Assembly (NCBI RefSeq): GCF_010727605.1
Contig: NZ_AP022568.1
Span: 3,472,001 to 3,536,000, forward strand
Direction: 5' to 3'
Origin: Mycobacterium simiae
Lineage (GTDB): Bacteria; Actinomycetota; Actinomycetes; Mycobacteriales; Mycobacteriaceae
Length of the DNA: 64,000 nucleotides
Below, piece after piece: positions 39,671-48,500 of this stretch. The position numbers and the translations under genes are program-made. Positions within the stretch are counted from its first letter, which is position 1. Every line of letters begins with the position of its first letter. The notes below the pieces were generated by a model that saw nothing but the letters and a program-made list of their open reading frames with translations, was not told the origin of the DNA and did not search any database.

Positions 39671-40906
39671 TCACCTACCTTGCGTGCTCGCGACGACGAA
39701 ACTGATCGTCGTTGCGGTACTGCCGCCGAAATTCAATGTGCCGAACGTCTTTGCATCGTCGACCTGATACTCGCCGGCGCCGCCGCTGACCTGTTTTGCC
39801 GCATCGAGCAGCATCCGCACGCCGGTGGCCCCGACGGGATGGCCGCCGCCGATCAGCCCGCCACTCGGGTTGATCGGCAGCCGGCCGCCGATTTCGATCT
39901 CCCCGTTTTCGATCGCCTTCCACGACTCGCCCGGGCCGGTCAGGCCGATGTGGTCGATGGCGAGGTACTCGCTGGGCGTGAAGCAGTCGTGGACCTCGAA
40001 ACCGTCGGTGTCGTCGAGGGTCACCTGGGCGCGACGCATCGCGTCGAGCGCCGCTGACCGCACATGTGGCAACAGGTAGGGGTCTCGGTCGTCGGACTTG
40101 GCGCGGTCCAGCTTCTGTTGCAGCCCGAGCCCGACGGTGCGATGTCCCCAGCCCGCGATGCGGGCGATCGGGCGCGCGGCGGGGTGGTCCTGTAGGTAGC
40201 CGTCGTTGACGAACACCAAACCCACACCGCCGTCGGTCATTTGGCTGCAGTCAAGGCGCCGCAGCCGGCCTTCGGTGATCGGGTTGGTCACGTCGTCGTC
40301 GGTGATCGGGTCGGGGACCGTCCAGCCGCGGGTTTGGGCGTTGGGGTTGCGTCGGGCGTTAGCGAAGTTCAGTTGTGCAATCGCACGCAGGTGGGTGTCG
40401 TCCAAGCCGTAGCGGCGGTCGTACTCGTCGGCGACTTGGGAGAACATCGACGGCCAAGGGTAGCGGGCGCCGGCGCCTTCGTGTCCGGTCCACGCCGCGG
40501 CACCCAGATGCTGCGCGGCGGTGTCGCCGGGCACCGTCTTTTCCAGCTCGATGCCCAGCACCAGCGCGGCGTCGTACGCCCCTGACCGCAGATCGGCCAT
40601 CGCCGCGAGGGCCGCGACGCTGCCGGACGCGCACGCGGCTTCGTGCCGTGCCGCCGGGGTGTCCCACAGTCCGTCACACACCGTAGCCGGCATCGCCCCG
40701 AGGTGACCCTGGCCGGCAAAGGGCTCGCCGAAAGCATTCGCGACGTGGACGACGCCGATGTCGGCGGCGTCCAGCTTGGCGGCGGCGACGGTGCCGTCCA
40801 CTACCTCCGCGGTCAGCGCGGCAAAATCGCGTCCCTCTCTGGCGAGGTTGCGCGCAAAATCACTTTGGTAGCCGCCGAGAATCCACACCGATGCTGGGCT
40901 GTCCAT
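39671..40906 (-). CDS. Thiolase-family protein (acetyl-CoA acetyltransferase/lipid-transfer type)
   Basis: 411 residues, length as I recall for Rv0914c. Thiolase folds are visible: EAACASGSVAALAAMADLRSGAYDAALVLGIE (nucleophile Cys in the EAACASGS context), HDCFTPSEYLAIDHIGL and NPSGGLIGGGHPVGATGVRMLLDAA with the catalytic His of GHP. The C-terminal Cys motif CxGGG of canonical thiolases is replaced by TLNFGGSTATT, typical of the SCP2/lipid-transfer thiolase branch, so classical thiolytic activity is doubtful. Transcribed with the downstream dioxygenase. Confidence 0.88.
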   Translation of the reverse strand: MDSPASVWILGGYQSDFARNLAREGRDFAALTAEVVDGTVAAAKLDAADIGVVHVANAFGEPFAGQGHLGAMPATVCDGLWDTPAARHEAACASGSVAALAAMADLRSGAYDAALVLGIELEKTVPGDTAAQHLGAAAWTGHEGAGARYPWPSMFSQVADEYDRRYGLDDTHLRAIAQLNFANARRNPNAQTRGWTVPDPITDDDVTNPITEGRLRRLDCSQMTDGGVGLVFVNDGYLQDHPAARPIARIAGWGHRTVGLGLQQKLDRAKSDDRDPYLLPHVRSAALDAMRRAQVTLDDTDGFEVHDCFTPSEYLAIDHIGLTGPGESWKAIENGEIEIGGRLPINPSGGLIGGGHPVGATGVRMLLDAAKQVSGGAGEYQVDDAKTFGTLNFGGSTATTISFVVASTQGR

Positions 40907-40934
40907 ACCAGCGCACGCTACTCCTGCGGCGACC

Positions 40935-40979
40935 CGAAAATAGCGGACCCGTCGGCTCTCGGGCTGAACCGACGGGACC
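40935..40979 (-). terminator. Candidate intrinsic terminator downstream of the MHS transporter
   Basis: On the minus strand GGTCCCGTCGG and CCGACGGGTCC form an 11-bp stem (one mismatch) with a 13-nt loop, followed by GCTATTTTCG. It lies about 155 bp beyond the transporter stop and before the thiolase start, where a terminator would isolate the two minus-strand units. The T run is short, and an operator for the thiolase gene is an alternative reading. Confidence 0.45.
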
Positions 40980-41134
40980 TAGATGGACGCCCCGGCCGGC
41001 CGAGCACGTCCACCCTGTTGGGGCATTACCATCCGTGCGGGCAGGCAAACGTGGCGACACCACATTGATGCCGAGGCTATTTCGTCGCCCCGTCGACGCG
41101 ACCGGCGTTTTTGCCTGTTCAGCGCGGCATCCGG

Positions 41135-42508
41135 CTAGACGGCGCCTTCGACCACCAGCGGCTGGGCGCCGTGGGCGCCGACGCGGTCCAGGTCGGCCAG
41201 ATCGACGCCCTTCGTCTCGCGGGCGGCCAGTGCCGCCACGGCACTCACCGCGGCGGCCGCCGCCAGATACCAGGCGATCGGCACCGAGGACTGGTAAATC
41301 TCGAGCAGGCGGACCGCGATGATCGGTGCCAGCGATCCGGCCACGATCGACGTGACCTGGTAGCCCAGCGAAATTCCGGAATAGCGCATTCGAGTCGGGA
41401 ACATCTCGGCCATGATCGCCGGCTGGACCGCGTACATGAGCCCGTGGAACACCAAGCCGATGACGACCGCGGACATGATGATCGCATTGTTTCCGCTGTT
41501 CATCATCGGGAAGGCGAAGAATCCCCATGTTCCGGCGGCCAGCGAACCGGCGAAATAGACTGGGCGCCTGCCGAATCGGTCGCTGAAGCTACCGAACAGC
41601 GGAATGACCGCGAAGTGCACCGCGTTTGCGGCCAGCAACCACCACAAAATGGTTTTGGTGTCCGCGTGTACGTGCACCTTGAGGTAGGTGATCGAGAAGG
41701 TGACCACCAGGTAGTACATGATGTTCTCGCCCACCCGTAGTCCCATGGCAGTCAAAATGCCCCGGGGATAACGCTTTATCGCCTGGACCACCCCTACCTG
41801 CTCGTCTTTCGTGCGCTCCGCTTCTTGCTGAGCCGCCAAGAAGATCGGCGCGTCGGTGACCTTGGTCCGGATGTAGTAACCGATCACTACCACCACCGCG
41901 GACAACCAGAAGGCCACCCGCCAGCCCCAGCCGAGGAACGCCGCGTCCGACAGCGTCGACGTGAGTACTAGCAGCACCGCGGTGGCCAACAGGTTCCCGC
42001 CCGGCACACCGGATTGCGGCCAACTCGCCCAGAAGCCGCGGCTGGCGTTGCGGCTGTGCTCGGCCACCAACAGCACGGCGCCGCCCCATTCACCGCCGAC
42101 GGCGAAACCCTGAATGAACCGCAACACCACCAACAGCGTCGGCGCCCAGTATCCGATCTGAGCGAAGGTCGGCAGACAGCCCATCAGGAACGTCGCGACG
42201 CCCACCAAGACCAGGCTCAGCTGCAGCAGCTTCTTGCGCCCGTATCGATCTCCGAGTTGGCCGAACACGATGCCGCCCAGCGGGCGCGCTGCGAAGCCCA
42301 CCGCGTAGGTCACGAACGCAGCGAAGATGGCGTCGAGGTCGGTGCCGCCCTTGGCGAAGAAGACCTTCCCGAACACCAGCGTGGCGGCGGTGCCATAGAG
42401 GAAAAATTCGTACCACTCGACGATGGTGCCTGCCATGGATGCGGCGACGACTCGGCGAAGATAGGCACGTCCGGATCGGTTCGGCCGCAGGGTGTTATCG
42501 ATGCTCAC
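41135..42508 (-). CDS. MHS-family MFS transporter (metabolite:H+ symporter)
   Basis: 457 residues with 12 TM segments. The MHS subfamily signature is clear: EWYEFFLYGTAATLVFGKVFF, GFAARPLGGIVFGQLGDRYGRKKLLQLSL, RFIQGFAVGGEWGGAVLLVAEHS, and FGSFSDRFGRRPVYFAGS in the second half. Related carriers take up dicarboxylates, shikimate or osmolytes; the substrate here is not predictable. GTG start at 42508 with AAGGAGGACGACCG before it. First gene after M. tuberculosis-like order ends. Confidence 0.9.
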   Translation of the reverse strand: MSIDNTLRPNRSGRAYLRRVVAASMAGTIVEWYEFFLYGTAATLVFGKVFFAKGGTDLDAIFAAFVTYAVGFAARPLGGIVFGQLGDRYGRKKLLQLSLVLVGVATFLMGCLPTFAQIGYWAPTLLVVLRFIQGFAVGGEWGGAVLLVAEHSRNASRGFWASWPQSGVPGGNLLATAVLLVLTSTLSDAAFLGWGWRVAFWLSAVVVVIGYYIRTKVTDAPIFLAAQQEAERTKDEQVGVVQAIKRYPRGILTAMGLRVGENIMYYLVVTFSITYLKVHVHADTKTILWWLLAANAVHFAVIPLFGSFSDRFGRRPVYFAGSLAAGTWGFFAFPMMNSGNNAIIMSAVVIGLVFHGLMYAVQPAIMAEMFPTRMRYSGISLGYQVTSIVAGSLAPIIAVRLLEIYQSSVPIAWYLAAAAAVSAVAALAARETKGVDLADLDRVGAHGAQPLVVEGAV

Positions 42509-42848
42509 CGGTCGTCCTCCTTGGCGGACCGTCCACCCGGGGCGCCCGGACCGTGCTGACCCAGGAGCGATTGGGGGTGCGGCGGATCACAGCCTAAGCG
42601 GCAAACTGCCCGGGGGGCGGCAGCGCGCAAAGGGTGACTACGGTGCTTGTCTTTGCGGTGTCGCCCTGCCGTCGGGCCGCTGACTGGGTGCGACAGACCG
42701 GGGCTCGACGAAGGGCCTAGCAAATCTGACGTGGCAGCGTCGGAAGCCTCGGTTTCGACACGGTCACGGATGCATACCTATTAGCTGATGAGTGGTCCCA
42801 CAAGTCCCGTTGATCACTATCGTCACATGAGCCAACGCGAACGTCAAT
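42509..42848. other. 340-bp intergenic region without a supported gene
   Basis: The region separates the divergently transcribed transporter and DUF4185 genes. Apart from the transporter ribosome-binding site at its left end I see no convincing coding frame, palindrome or RNA. Promoters for both flanking genes must lie here, but none could be placed with confidence. Confidence 0.6.
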
Positions 42849-44384
42849 GTGGCGTTTCGCTACTGGAAGGGTATGACTTTGTCGGGGATTCTTCGGACCA
42901 TGTCGCTAGCGGTGGTGCCGGTGGCCGCTATTGCCTACATCGTCGCGGCAGGACCCGCGCCGTCAGCAAATGCCACGCCGTGCGGTGCGGCGGAGGCCAA
43001 TGTCGACCCTCCCGCTGCGCCGCCGGCCATGCCTGCCCCGCAGCCGGTCGTCCAACCACCGACCGGGCGAAGGCCGTCCCACGCGAATGACCAAGCGCCG
43101 CTGCCCAAATTGGGGCCGCTGATCTCCTCGTTGCTCAAACCCAGCACCGGCGCGCAGCGGTACTCCGCGCCGATGGTTCCGCAGGCCGGCGTCGTGCCGC
43201 CGCCCGCACCGAATCCGCCCACGCCCGGCCTGCCGCAATCGCCGAATGCCACGCCGTTGCGGCCGAACGCCGCCCCGCCGGGGGCCCAGCCTGCACCGCA
43301 ACCGGCGCCCGACGCCGCGCCGCCACCACCGGCGCAAATTGCGGGCTCACCGACGTCGCTGGTCGACTGGGTTACCGGGCCGAACGGTCCGAACAAGACG
43401 CTACAGCGCTTCGGTATTTCCGGGACTGACCTCGGGATCATCTGGGACAACGGCGATCCCGCCAATCGCCAGGCGTTGATGGCTTTCGGTGACACCTTCG
43501 GCTACTGCAAGGTACGCGGCCAGCAATGGCGGTACAACGTGCTGTTCCGCAGCAATGATCATGACCTGTCGCAGGGAATCCACATTGCCGACGGGGTGCC
43601 CAACAACAACTATTCCGGCTCACCGGTTTGGACCAACGGCCTTTCCAAGCAGGTCGTCAACACGATTCACAAGGCGACCCACGAGACGGGAATCATTCCT
43701 ACGTCGGCCATTGCCATCGGGCGAACGCAGTACATGAGCTATATGTCGATTCGGCACTGGGGCCGCGACGGCGAATGGTCGACGAACTACTCCGCGATCG
43801 CCAGGTCCAACGACAACGGCCAGAACTGGGGGATCTTCCCCGGCTCCATCCGCACCGCCGCGCCCGACACGGTGCCCGGCGTCGGGTTCACCCCGGGCAA
43901 CGAGAACTTCCAGATGGGCGCGTTCATGAAGGGGCAGGACGGCTATCTGTACAACTTCGGAACGCCGTCGGGTCGTGGTGGCGCGGTGTTCCTGTCGCGT
44001 GTTCCGCCGAATCAGCTGCCGGACCTCACCAAATACCAATACTGGAACGGCGACAACGGCGGACGCTGGGTGCCGGCGAATCCGGGCGCGGCAACCCCGC
44101 TGTGGCCGGGACCGGTGGGCGAGATGTCGGCTCAATACAACAACTACCTCAAGCAGTATCTGGTGCTCTACACCAACGGAGGCAGCAACGACGTCGTGGC
44201 CCGGACCGCGCCGACGCCCTCGGGACCGTGGAGTGACGAGCAACCGCTGGTCTCGTCGTTCCAGATGCCCGGCGGTATCTACGCGCCGATGATCCATCCG
44301 TGGTCGTCGGGTCGGGACCTGTACTTCAACCTGTCGCTGTGGTCGGCATACGACGTGATGTTGATGCATACGGTGTTGCCGTAG
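42849..44384 (+). CDS. Secreted DUF4185 protein (GH183-like, possible D-arabinan hydrolase)
   Basis: 511 residues. An N-terminal signal segment (ILRTMSLAVVPVAAIAYIVAAGPAPSANA, residues about 14-42) precedes a Pro/Ala-rich linker to about 165, then the DUF4185 five-bladed beta-propeller-like domain: SGTDLGIIWDNGDPANRQALMAFGDTFG, RSNDHDLSQGI, YMSIRHWGRDGEWSTNYSAIARSNDNGQNW and GGIYAPMIHPWSSGRDLYFNLS. The acidic residues of GTDLGIIW/FGDTFG are candidates for catalysis. DUF4185 proteins have been assigned to glycoside hydrolase family GH183 with endo-D-arabinanase activity on mycobacterial cell-wall arabinan. Activity here is inferred. Start GTG 42849; ATG 42873 is an alternative. Confidence 0.85.
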   Translation: MAFRYWKGMTLSGILRTMSLAVVPVAAIAYIVAAGPAPSANATPCGAAEANVDPPAAPPAMPAPQPVVQPPTGRRPSHANDQAPLPKLGPLISSLLKPSTGAQRYSAPMVPQAGVVPPPAPNPPTPGLPQSPNATPLRPNAAPPGAQPAPQPAPDAAPPPPAQIAGSPTSLVDWVTGPNGPNKTLQRFGISGTDLGIIWDNGDPANRQALMAFGDTFGYCKVRGQQWRYNVLFRSNDHDLSQGIHIADGVPNNNYSGSPVWTNGLSKQVVNTIHKATHETGIIPTSAIAIGRTQYMSYMSIRHWGRDGEWSTNYSAIARSNDNGQNWGIFPGSIRTAAPDTVPGVGFTPGNENFQMGAFMKGQDGYLYNFGTPSGRGGAVFLSRVPPNQLPDLTKYQYWNGDNGGRWVPANPGAATPLWPGPVGEMSAQYNNYLKQYLVLYTNGGSNDVVARTAPTPSGPWSDEQPLVSSFQMPGGIYAPMIHPWSSGRDLYFNLSLWSAYDVMLMHTVLP

Positions 44385-44411
44385 TAGCCACCTCGAGCAC
44401 CAGGCTTCACC

Positions 44412-45110
44412 TCAGGTGTCGGCCCGCCAGGCCCTGCGGATCGCGCCCCACAACGGCCCGTCCTTGTCGGCCTTTCTGGACAGTTCCAGGGCGTCGTCGC
44501 TGACGAACAACATCTCGTCGCCGGCTTGCAGCACATCACCGGGTTGCGGAACTATCACCTCGTCGCCTCGAAGCACGGTGACCAGGACGGTGTTTTCTGG
44601 CAGCTCCAATTCGCGCATTTGCTGACCGACCAGCGGATTACCTTCGGGCAGCGTCAGTTTCGTCAGGGCCGCGCGCCCTTCGTGCAGTGCCATCAATCGC
44701 ACCAGGTGTCCGACGTCGATGGCGCCCTCGATTCCGGCGACCATCGCGTCCGGCGTCGATACCGCGACGTCGATGCCCCAGGTCTGAGTGAACAGCCACG
44801 CGTTGCGGACGTCGTTGATGCGCGCCACTACCCGGGGCACCCCGAATTCGACTTTGGCCAGCAGTCCGACCACCAGATTGGATTTGTCGTCCCCGGTCGC
44901 GGCGATCACCACATCACATGTCTGCAGGCCCGCCTCCTGCAACGCGCTCAACTCGCAGGCGTCGGCATTCAACCAGTCCGCGCCGGGAACGGTGTTCGGT
45001 TCGAAGTTGCTTCGCTCGCGTTCAATCAACAAAATCTTGTGGCCGTTGTCCAACAATTCGCCCGCGACCGAACGGCCGATCTTGCCCGCACCGGCAATCC
45101 CGATTCGCAT
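44412..45110 (-). CDS. TrkA-type RCK potassium-channel/transport regulator
   Basis: 232 residues. The RCK_N Rossmann domain MRIGIAGAGKIGRSVAGELLDNGHKILLIERE (residues 1-32) with GxGxxG binds NAD(H) or ATP, and ATGDDKSNLVVGLLAKVEFGVPRVVARIND is typical of TrkA/CeoC. The RCK_C domain is from about 140 (LTLPEGNPLVGQQMRELELPENTVLVTVLRGDEVIVPQPGDVLQAGDEMLFV). It resembles M. tuberculosis CeoC as a paralogue. ATG at 45110 is the Rossmann start; upstream in-frame starts at 45125 and 45143 would add a short tail. It is divergent from a CPA1 antiporter that also carries an RCK_C domain, suggesting joint K+ control. Confidence 0.87.
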   Translation of the reverse strand: MRIGIAGAGKIGRSVAGELLDNGHKILLIERERSNFEPNTVPGADWLNADACELSALQEAGLQTCDVVIAATGDDKSNLVVGLLAKVEFGVPRVVARINDVRNAWLFTQTWGIDVAVSTPDAMVAGIEGAIDVGHLVRLMALHEGRAALTKLTLPEGNPLVGQQMRELELPENTVLVTVLRGDEVIVPQPGDVLQAGDEMLFVSDDALELSRKADKDGPLWGAIRRAWRADT

Positions 45111-45167
45111 TTTTCGCTTAGCCACCCAGTCATTTTGTCTCATCGACGGGGTAGCGCCCGCGTCCTT

Positions 45168-45179
45168 CCCCGGCCGGGG
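45168..45179. promoter_or_regulatory. 12-bp perfect palindrome between divergent K+ genes
   Basis: CCCCGGCCGGGG lies 58 bp from the TrkA-like start and 114 bp from the antiporter start. It is fully symmetric, but GC-only palindromes arise by chance in this genome, so its role as an operator is uncertain. Confidence 0.3.
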
Positions 45180-45293
45180 TGAGCGAACGTCGAGGCGGTA
45201 CTGATTTACTGGCAGCACGCCAATCGCGGCCCCTTGTCGTAGCTGAGTGCTGATCCGGCGACCGCTGCCGGGACGTGTCCGAACGGGAATGTA

Positions 45294-46790
45294 ATGAGCT
45301 TGCAGCAGCTGTATCTGGCGTTGCTGATCGGTGGCCTGGTCCTGCTGGCCAGCATCGTCGGCACTCGCGTGGCAAGCCGGGTCGGGTTTCCCAGTCTGCT
45401 TTTCTTCCTGCTTGTCGGAGTGGTACTCGGCGAGGATGCGCTAGGTCTTCAGTTCGATGACGTGGAACTGGCCCGTAACGTCGGCACCGCGGCGCTGGCC
45501 CTGATCCTGATCGAAGGCGGTTTGACGACCCGCTTCAGTGACATTCGCAAGGTCCTGGCACCCGCGGTCGCGTTGGCCACGGTCGGCGTCGTCATCAGCA
45601 CGATGGTTACGGGCTGTTTGGCCTACCTGCTGCTCGGCGTCGACTGGCAGCTCGCCTTGTTGCTGGGAGCCATCGTGTCCTCGACCGACGCCGCGGCGGT
45701 CTTCTCCGTCCTGCGGGTGCTCCCGCTTCCCCGTCGGGTCGCCGGACTGCTGGAGGCCGAGTCCGGGTTCAACGACGCCCCCGGTGTGATTCTGGTGCTG
45801 CTGTTCAGTGTGGTGCCCTTCGTGTTCGAACCGCAGGGTGCAGTGGTCGACCTGGTCAAGGAGCTGTTCGGCGGTGCGGCGGCTGGGGTGGCCGTGGGGT
45901 ACCTGGGCGCTTTCGCGCTGCGGCGCATCGCGCTGCCGGCATCCGGGTTGTACCCGATCGCGACGTTCGGCTTGGGACTCGTTGCCTTCGCTGCCGCCGG
46001 CGAGGCCCACACGAGCGGATTCATCGCCGCATATCTGTCCGCGGTGGTGCTGGCCAACTCGGGGCTCCCACACCGTTCGGCAACCCGGTCGTTCGCCGAA
46101 GGGGTCGGCTGGCTGGCGCAGATCGGACTGTTCGTGCTGCTGGGTCTGCTGGTCAACCCCAGTGACCTGACGGACGACGTGGTCCCGGCAATCGTCGTCG
46201 GGACGGTCCTACTGCTGGTCGCCCGGCCGCTCTCGGTGATCGGCTCACTCGTGTGGTTCCGCATTCCCTGGCGTGAGCAGATTTTCCTCTCGTGGGCTGG
46301 CCTGCGGGGCGCGGTCCCGATCGTGTTGGCGACCTTCCCGGTCGTCGCCGGGGTGGCCGGCAGCTACCGGCTGCTGAATATCGTCTTCTTGCTGGTGGTG
46401 GTATTCACCCTGGTGCAGGGTCCGAGCCTGCGCCCGGTGGCGCAGCGGCTGGGACTGATCTCGCGGGAAGCGACCCGGGAAATCCAGGTCGAGGCGGCGC
46501 CCCTGGACATGCTGGACGCGGAGCTGTTGACGATGACCGTGCAGGCGCCGTCGCGGCTGCACAATGTCACCATCCTCGAACTCCGGTTGCCTGATCCCGC
46601 GGTGATCACGCTGATCATTCGTGATGGCCATACCTTCGTCCCGATTCCCGATACACGCATCGTGACCGGTGACGAATTGCTGATCGTCACCACCAGCAAA
46701 ACGCGGGCCGCGGCCGAATCCAGGCTCCGCGCGGTGAGCCGGCGTGGCAAACTCGCCTACTGGTTCGACGAGTACGGAGAAGTCGAATAG
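45294..46790 (+). CDS. CPA1-type potassium/proton antiporter with RCK_C domain
   Basis: 498 residues. About 12 TM segments occupy residues 5-385, with LASIVGTRVASRVGFPSLLFFLLVGVVLGEDALG, IEGGLTTRF, GAIVSSTDAAAVFSVLR and the exchanger motif EAESGFNDAPGVILVLL (the ND pair of NhaP-type antiporters). The cytosolic C-terminus holds an RCK_C/TrkA_C domain (ILELRLPDPAVITLIIRDGHTFVPIPDTRIVTGDELLIVTT). This is the NhaP2/CvrA potassium/proton type. Such RCK_C domains bind c-di-AMP in some bacteria. ATG at 45294 follows CGGGAATGTA. Confidence 0.9.
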   Translation: MSLQQLYLALLIGGLVLLASIVGTRVASRVGFPSLLFFLLVGVVLGEDALGLQFDDVELARNVGTAALALILIEGGLTTRFSDIRKVLAPAVALATVGVVISTMVTGCLAYLLLGVDWQLALLLGAIVSSTDAAAVFSVLRVLPLPRRVAGLLEAESGFNDAPGVILVLLFSVVPFVFEPQGAVVDLVKELFGGAAAGVAVGYLGAFALRRIALPASGLYPIATFGLGLVAFAAAGEAHTSGFIAAYLSAVVLANSGLPHRSATRSFAEGVGWLAQIGLFVLLGLLVNPSDLTDDVVPAIVVGTVLLLVARPLSVIGSLVWFRIPWREQIFLSWAGLRGAVPIVLATFPVVAGVAGSYRLLNIVFLLVVVFTLVQGPSLRPVAQRLGLISREATREIQVEAAPLDMLDAELLTMTVQAPSRLHNVTILELRLPDPAVITLIIRDGHTFVPIPDTRIVTGDELLIVTTSKTRAAAESRLRAVSRRGKLAYWFDEYGEVE

Positions 46791-46817
46791 CGCGGGTGGC
46801 CGGGGCAGCAAAAGGTC

Positions 46818-48044
46818 TCAAGTGAGGCGGTCAAGCAAGACCCGTGCCAGCGCGGCGACCCGGGCGCGATCGAAGGTGATCGACATTTCGTAGCGCCGAT
46901 CGTCGTCACCGCCCGGGCCGCACGCGGGATACGCCCGCTCGCGCGCGACGAGCGCCGCGGCGGTGTCGGGGCCGAGCACCAGCACGGTCGACTCGTATGC
47001 CAATGGATCGTCGGGGTCAAGGAGCACCTGCCTGATGCGGGGGGCCAGATCCGACGGCAGGTCTTTGCCGAAAATGGCTACCAGCGGCGATCTTTCGGCA
47101 ATCGCCGCGAGCTTTCGTCTAGCTTGCTGCCGAACCTCGTCCGAGTCTTTCAGCGCCACCAGAACGATTGGTGGGGTTTCGGCTCTGATGGCCATCCGGG
47201 CGAGATGTCGGCCGAACTCGGTGATGGTCTGTTTGCGGACGATGCGTGTCGTCGGAACGGACGCGGCCAGGCCCAGGCTCGCCGGGTCGATTTTCGTGGG
47301 CGGCTCAGTTGTTGTCATGGGCCACGCGAACGCGCGTGGTGCGATCGGAAGTTTCCCGGGGGCGCCGAACCGGATGCCCTGACCGAGCGTGGCGCCGTAC
47401 GCCAAAGCCTGTTCGAGATGATCGTCGGTTTCGATGCCTTCCGCGCAAATGATGGCGCCGGTCCGTTCGTGGTGTGCCGTGATAGCTGCGACGGTGCGGG
47501 CCTGCATCCGATCCGGTTGGCGCTGGATCAGTCCCATGTCGAGTTTCATGATCTCGGGGGCTAGTAGGTCGAGCAGCGCCAGCGAATCGGGGTGTGAGCC
47601 GATATCGTCGAGCGCGATCGCGAATCCGAGCGAACGTAGCGCGGCGACCTTGCGAAGCAGGGCACGCGGATTGAGCAGCAAGCCCCGTTCGGTGATTTCG
47701 AAGGTGACCCGGAAACGCGAGGCCGCGTGCATCAGCTCGTGGTCCTCGTCGGGGTGGACATATCTGGTCGCAGGTTCGCAATTGACCAAGAGCAGCATTC
47801 CAGGCGTGGAGCTGCCTTGCAGCGCCCCGCGTGCCGCGGCTCGAATGCACGCGCGGTCAAGGGTATTCAAGCGGCCGGTCTGGCCAGCGCGCGCGAAGAT
47901 GTCGGCCGGAGCGGGATTGTTCAGCGCCGGCCAACGCGCCAGCGCTTCGTAGCCGACCACTGTTTCGCTAGGTAACGCCACTACCCGTTGGAATGCTGCG
48001 ACCAGCCCTTTACCGGCGACGGCTTCATCAAGCACGCGAGTCAT
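46818..48044 (-). CDS. EAL-domain c-di-GMP phosphodiesterase-like protein with C-terminal DICT-like domain
   Basis: 408 residues. The EAL domain is at about 14-245: EAL in GYEALARWP (33-35), the ExTE-type metal site FEITERGLL, LDDIGSHPDSLALLDLL, a Lys in IMKLDMGLI and AEGIETDDHLEQALAYGATLGQG. Most catalytic and metal residues therefore appear present, so c-di-GMP hydrolysis is possible. The C-terminal 150 residues (RIVRKQTITEFGRHLARMAI...LVAIFGKDLPSD) resemble a DICT sensory domain, a tentative call. Convergent with the antiporter gene, separated by 27 bp. Reports of EAL-DICT architecture in actinobacteria exist but the signal is unknown. Confidence 0.82.
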   Translation of the reverse strand: MTRVLDEAVAGKGLVAAFQRVVALPSETVVGYEALARWPALNNPAPADIFARAGQTGRLNTLDRACIRAAARGALQGSSTPGMLLLVNCEPATRYVHPDEDHELMHAASRFRVTFEITERGLLLNPRALLRKVAALRSLGFAIALDDIGSHPDSLALLDLLAPEIMKLDMGLIQRQPDRMQARTVAAITAHHERTGAIICAEGIETDDHLEQALAYGATLGQGIRFGAPGKLPIAPRAFAWPMTTTEPPTKIDPASLGLAASVPTTRIVRKQTITEFGRHLARMAIRAETPPIVLVALKDSDEVRQQARRKLAAIAERSPLVAIFGKDLPSDLAPRIRQVLLDPDDPLAYESTVLVLGPDTAAALVARERAYPACGPGGDDDRRYEMSITFDRARVAALARVLLDRLT

Positions 48045-48500
48045 AGCCGACGCTCGATCACGGACTACTGAGACAAAAATCGGGCGCGCATGGATTCACG
48101 GTAACTGGTCCGACGGGTATTTCGTAGGGCTACCACCCGATTTCCGGCGCCCGGCCACCGCGGTACCCCGCTGGCGTAGGCGTTCCTGTTGCCGACGGCG
48201 GCGGCCGGTGTCGGGCGGATGGGCCATTTCCGCGTGCGGCGCGTCGGCATCGTGGGCGGTGGCATCGGTTACCGCAAAAGCCCGAACTGCAACGGGTTTG
48301 ATAGCGATTGCTGGGACATGTCAGGCCGAACGCGCCCGGGAACGCGGTGGTAATCCCGACGCGCCGCGTCCCCGGGTCGGCCGGCGCTGCCCGTTAACCG
48401 GCGTCGGCGCAGCGGATTTCGTCGGCAAAGAGGAGCCGACGGCTGGGGCAGAAGCTATCAGCTCGGAGCATCTCTGTCGCAGCGCATCGCCAAACCAACC
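48045..48500. other. 456-bp intergenic stretch, probably decayed coding DNA
   Basis: No intact gene is visible. A short plus-strand frame near 48230-48265 reads VRRVGIVGGGIG, like the start of a Rossmann-fold oxidoreductase, but it is interrupted by unrelated sequence within 20 codons. Together with the globin remnant that follows, this suggests a deletion-scarred region. Codon structure is weak. Confidence 0.45.

Noticed and set aside
48218..48270. Possible Rossmann-fold oxidoreductase start VRRVGIVGGGIG
   Set aside because: The match covers about a dozen residues and no continuation of the fold is visible in the same frame; mentioned only as a possible remnant.
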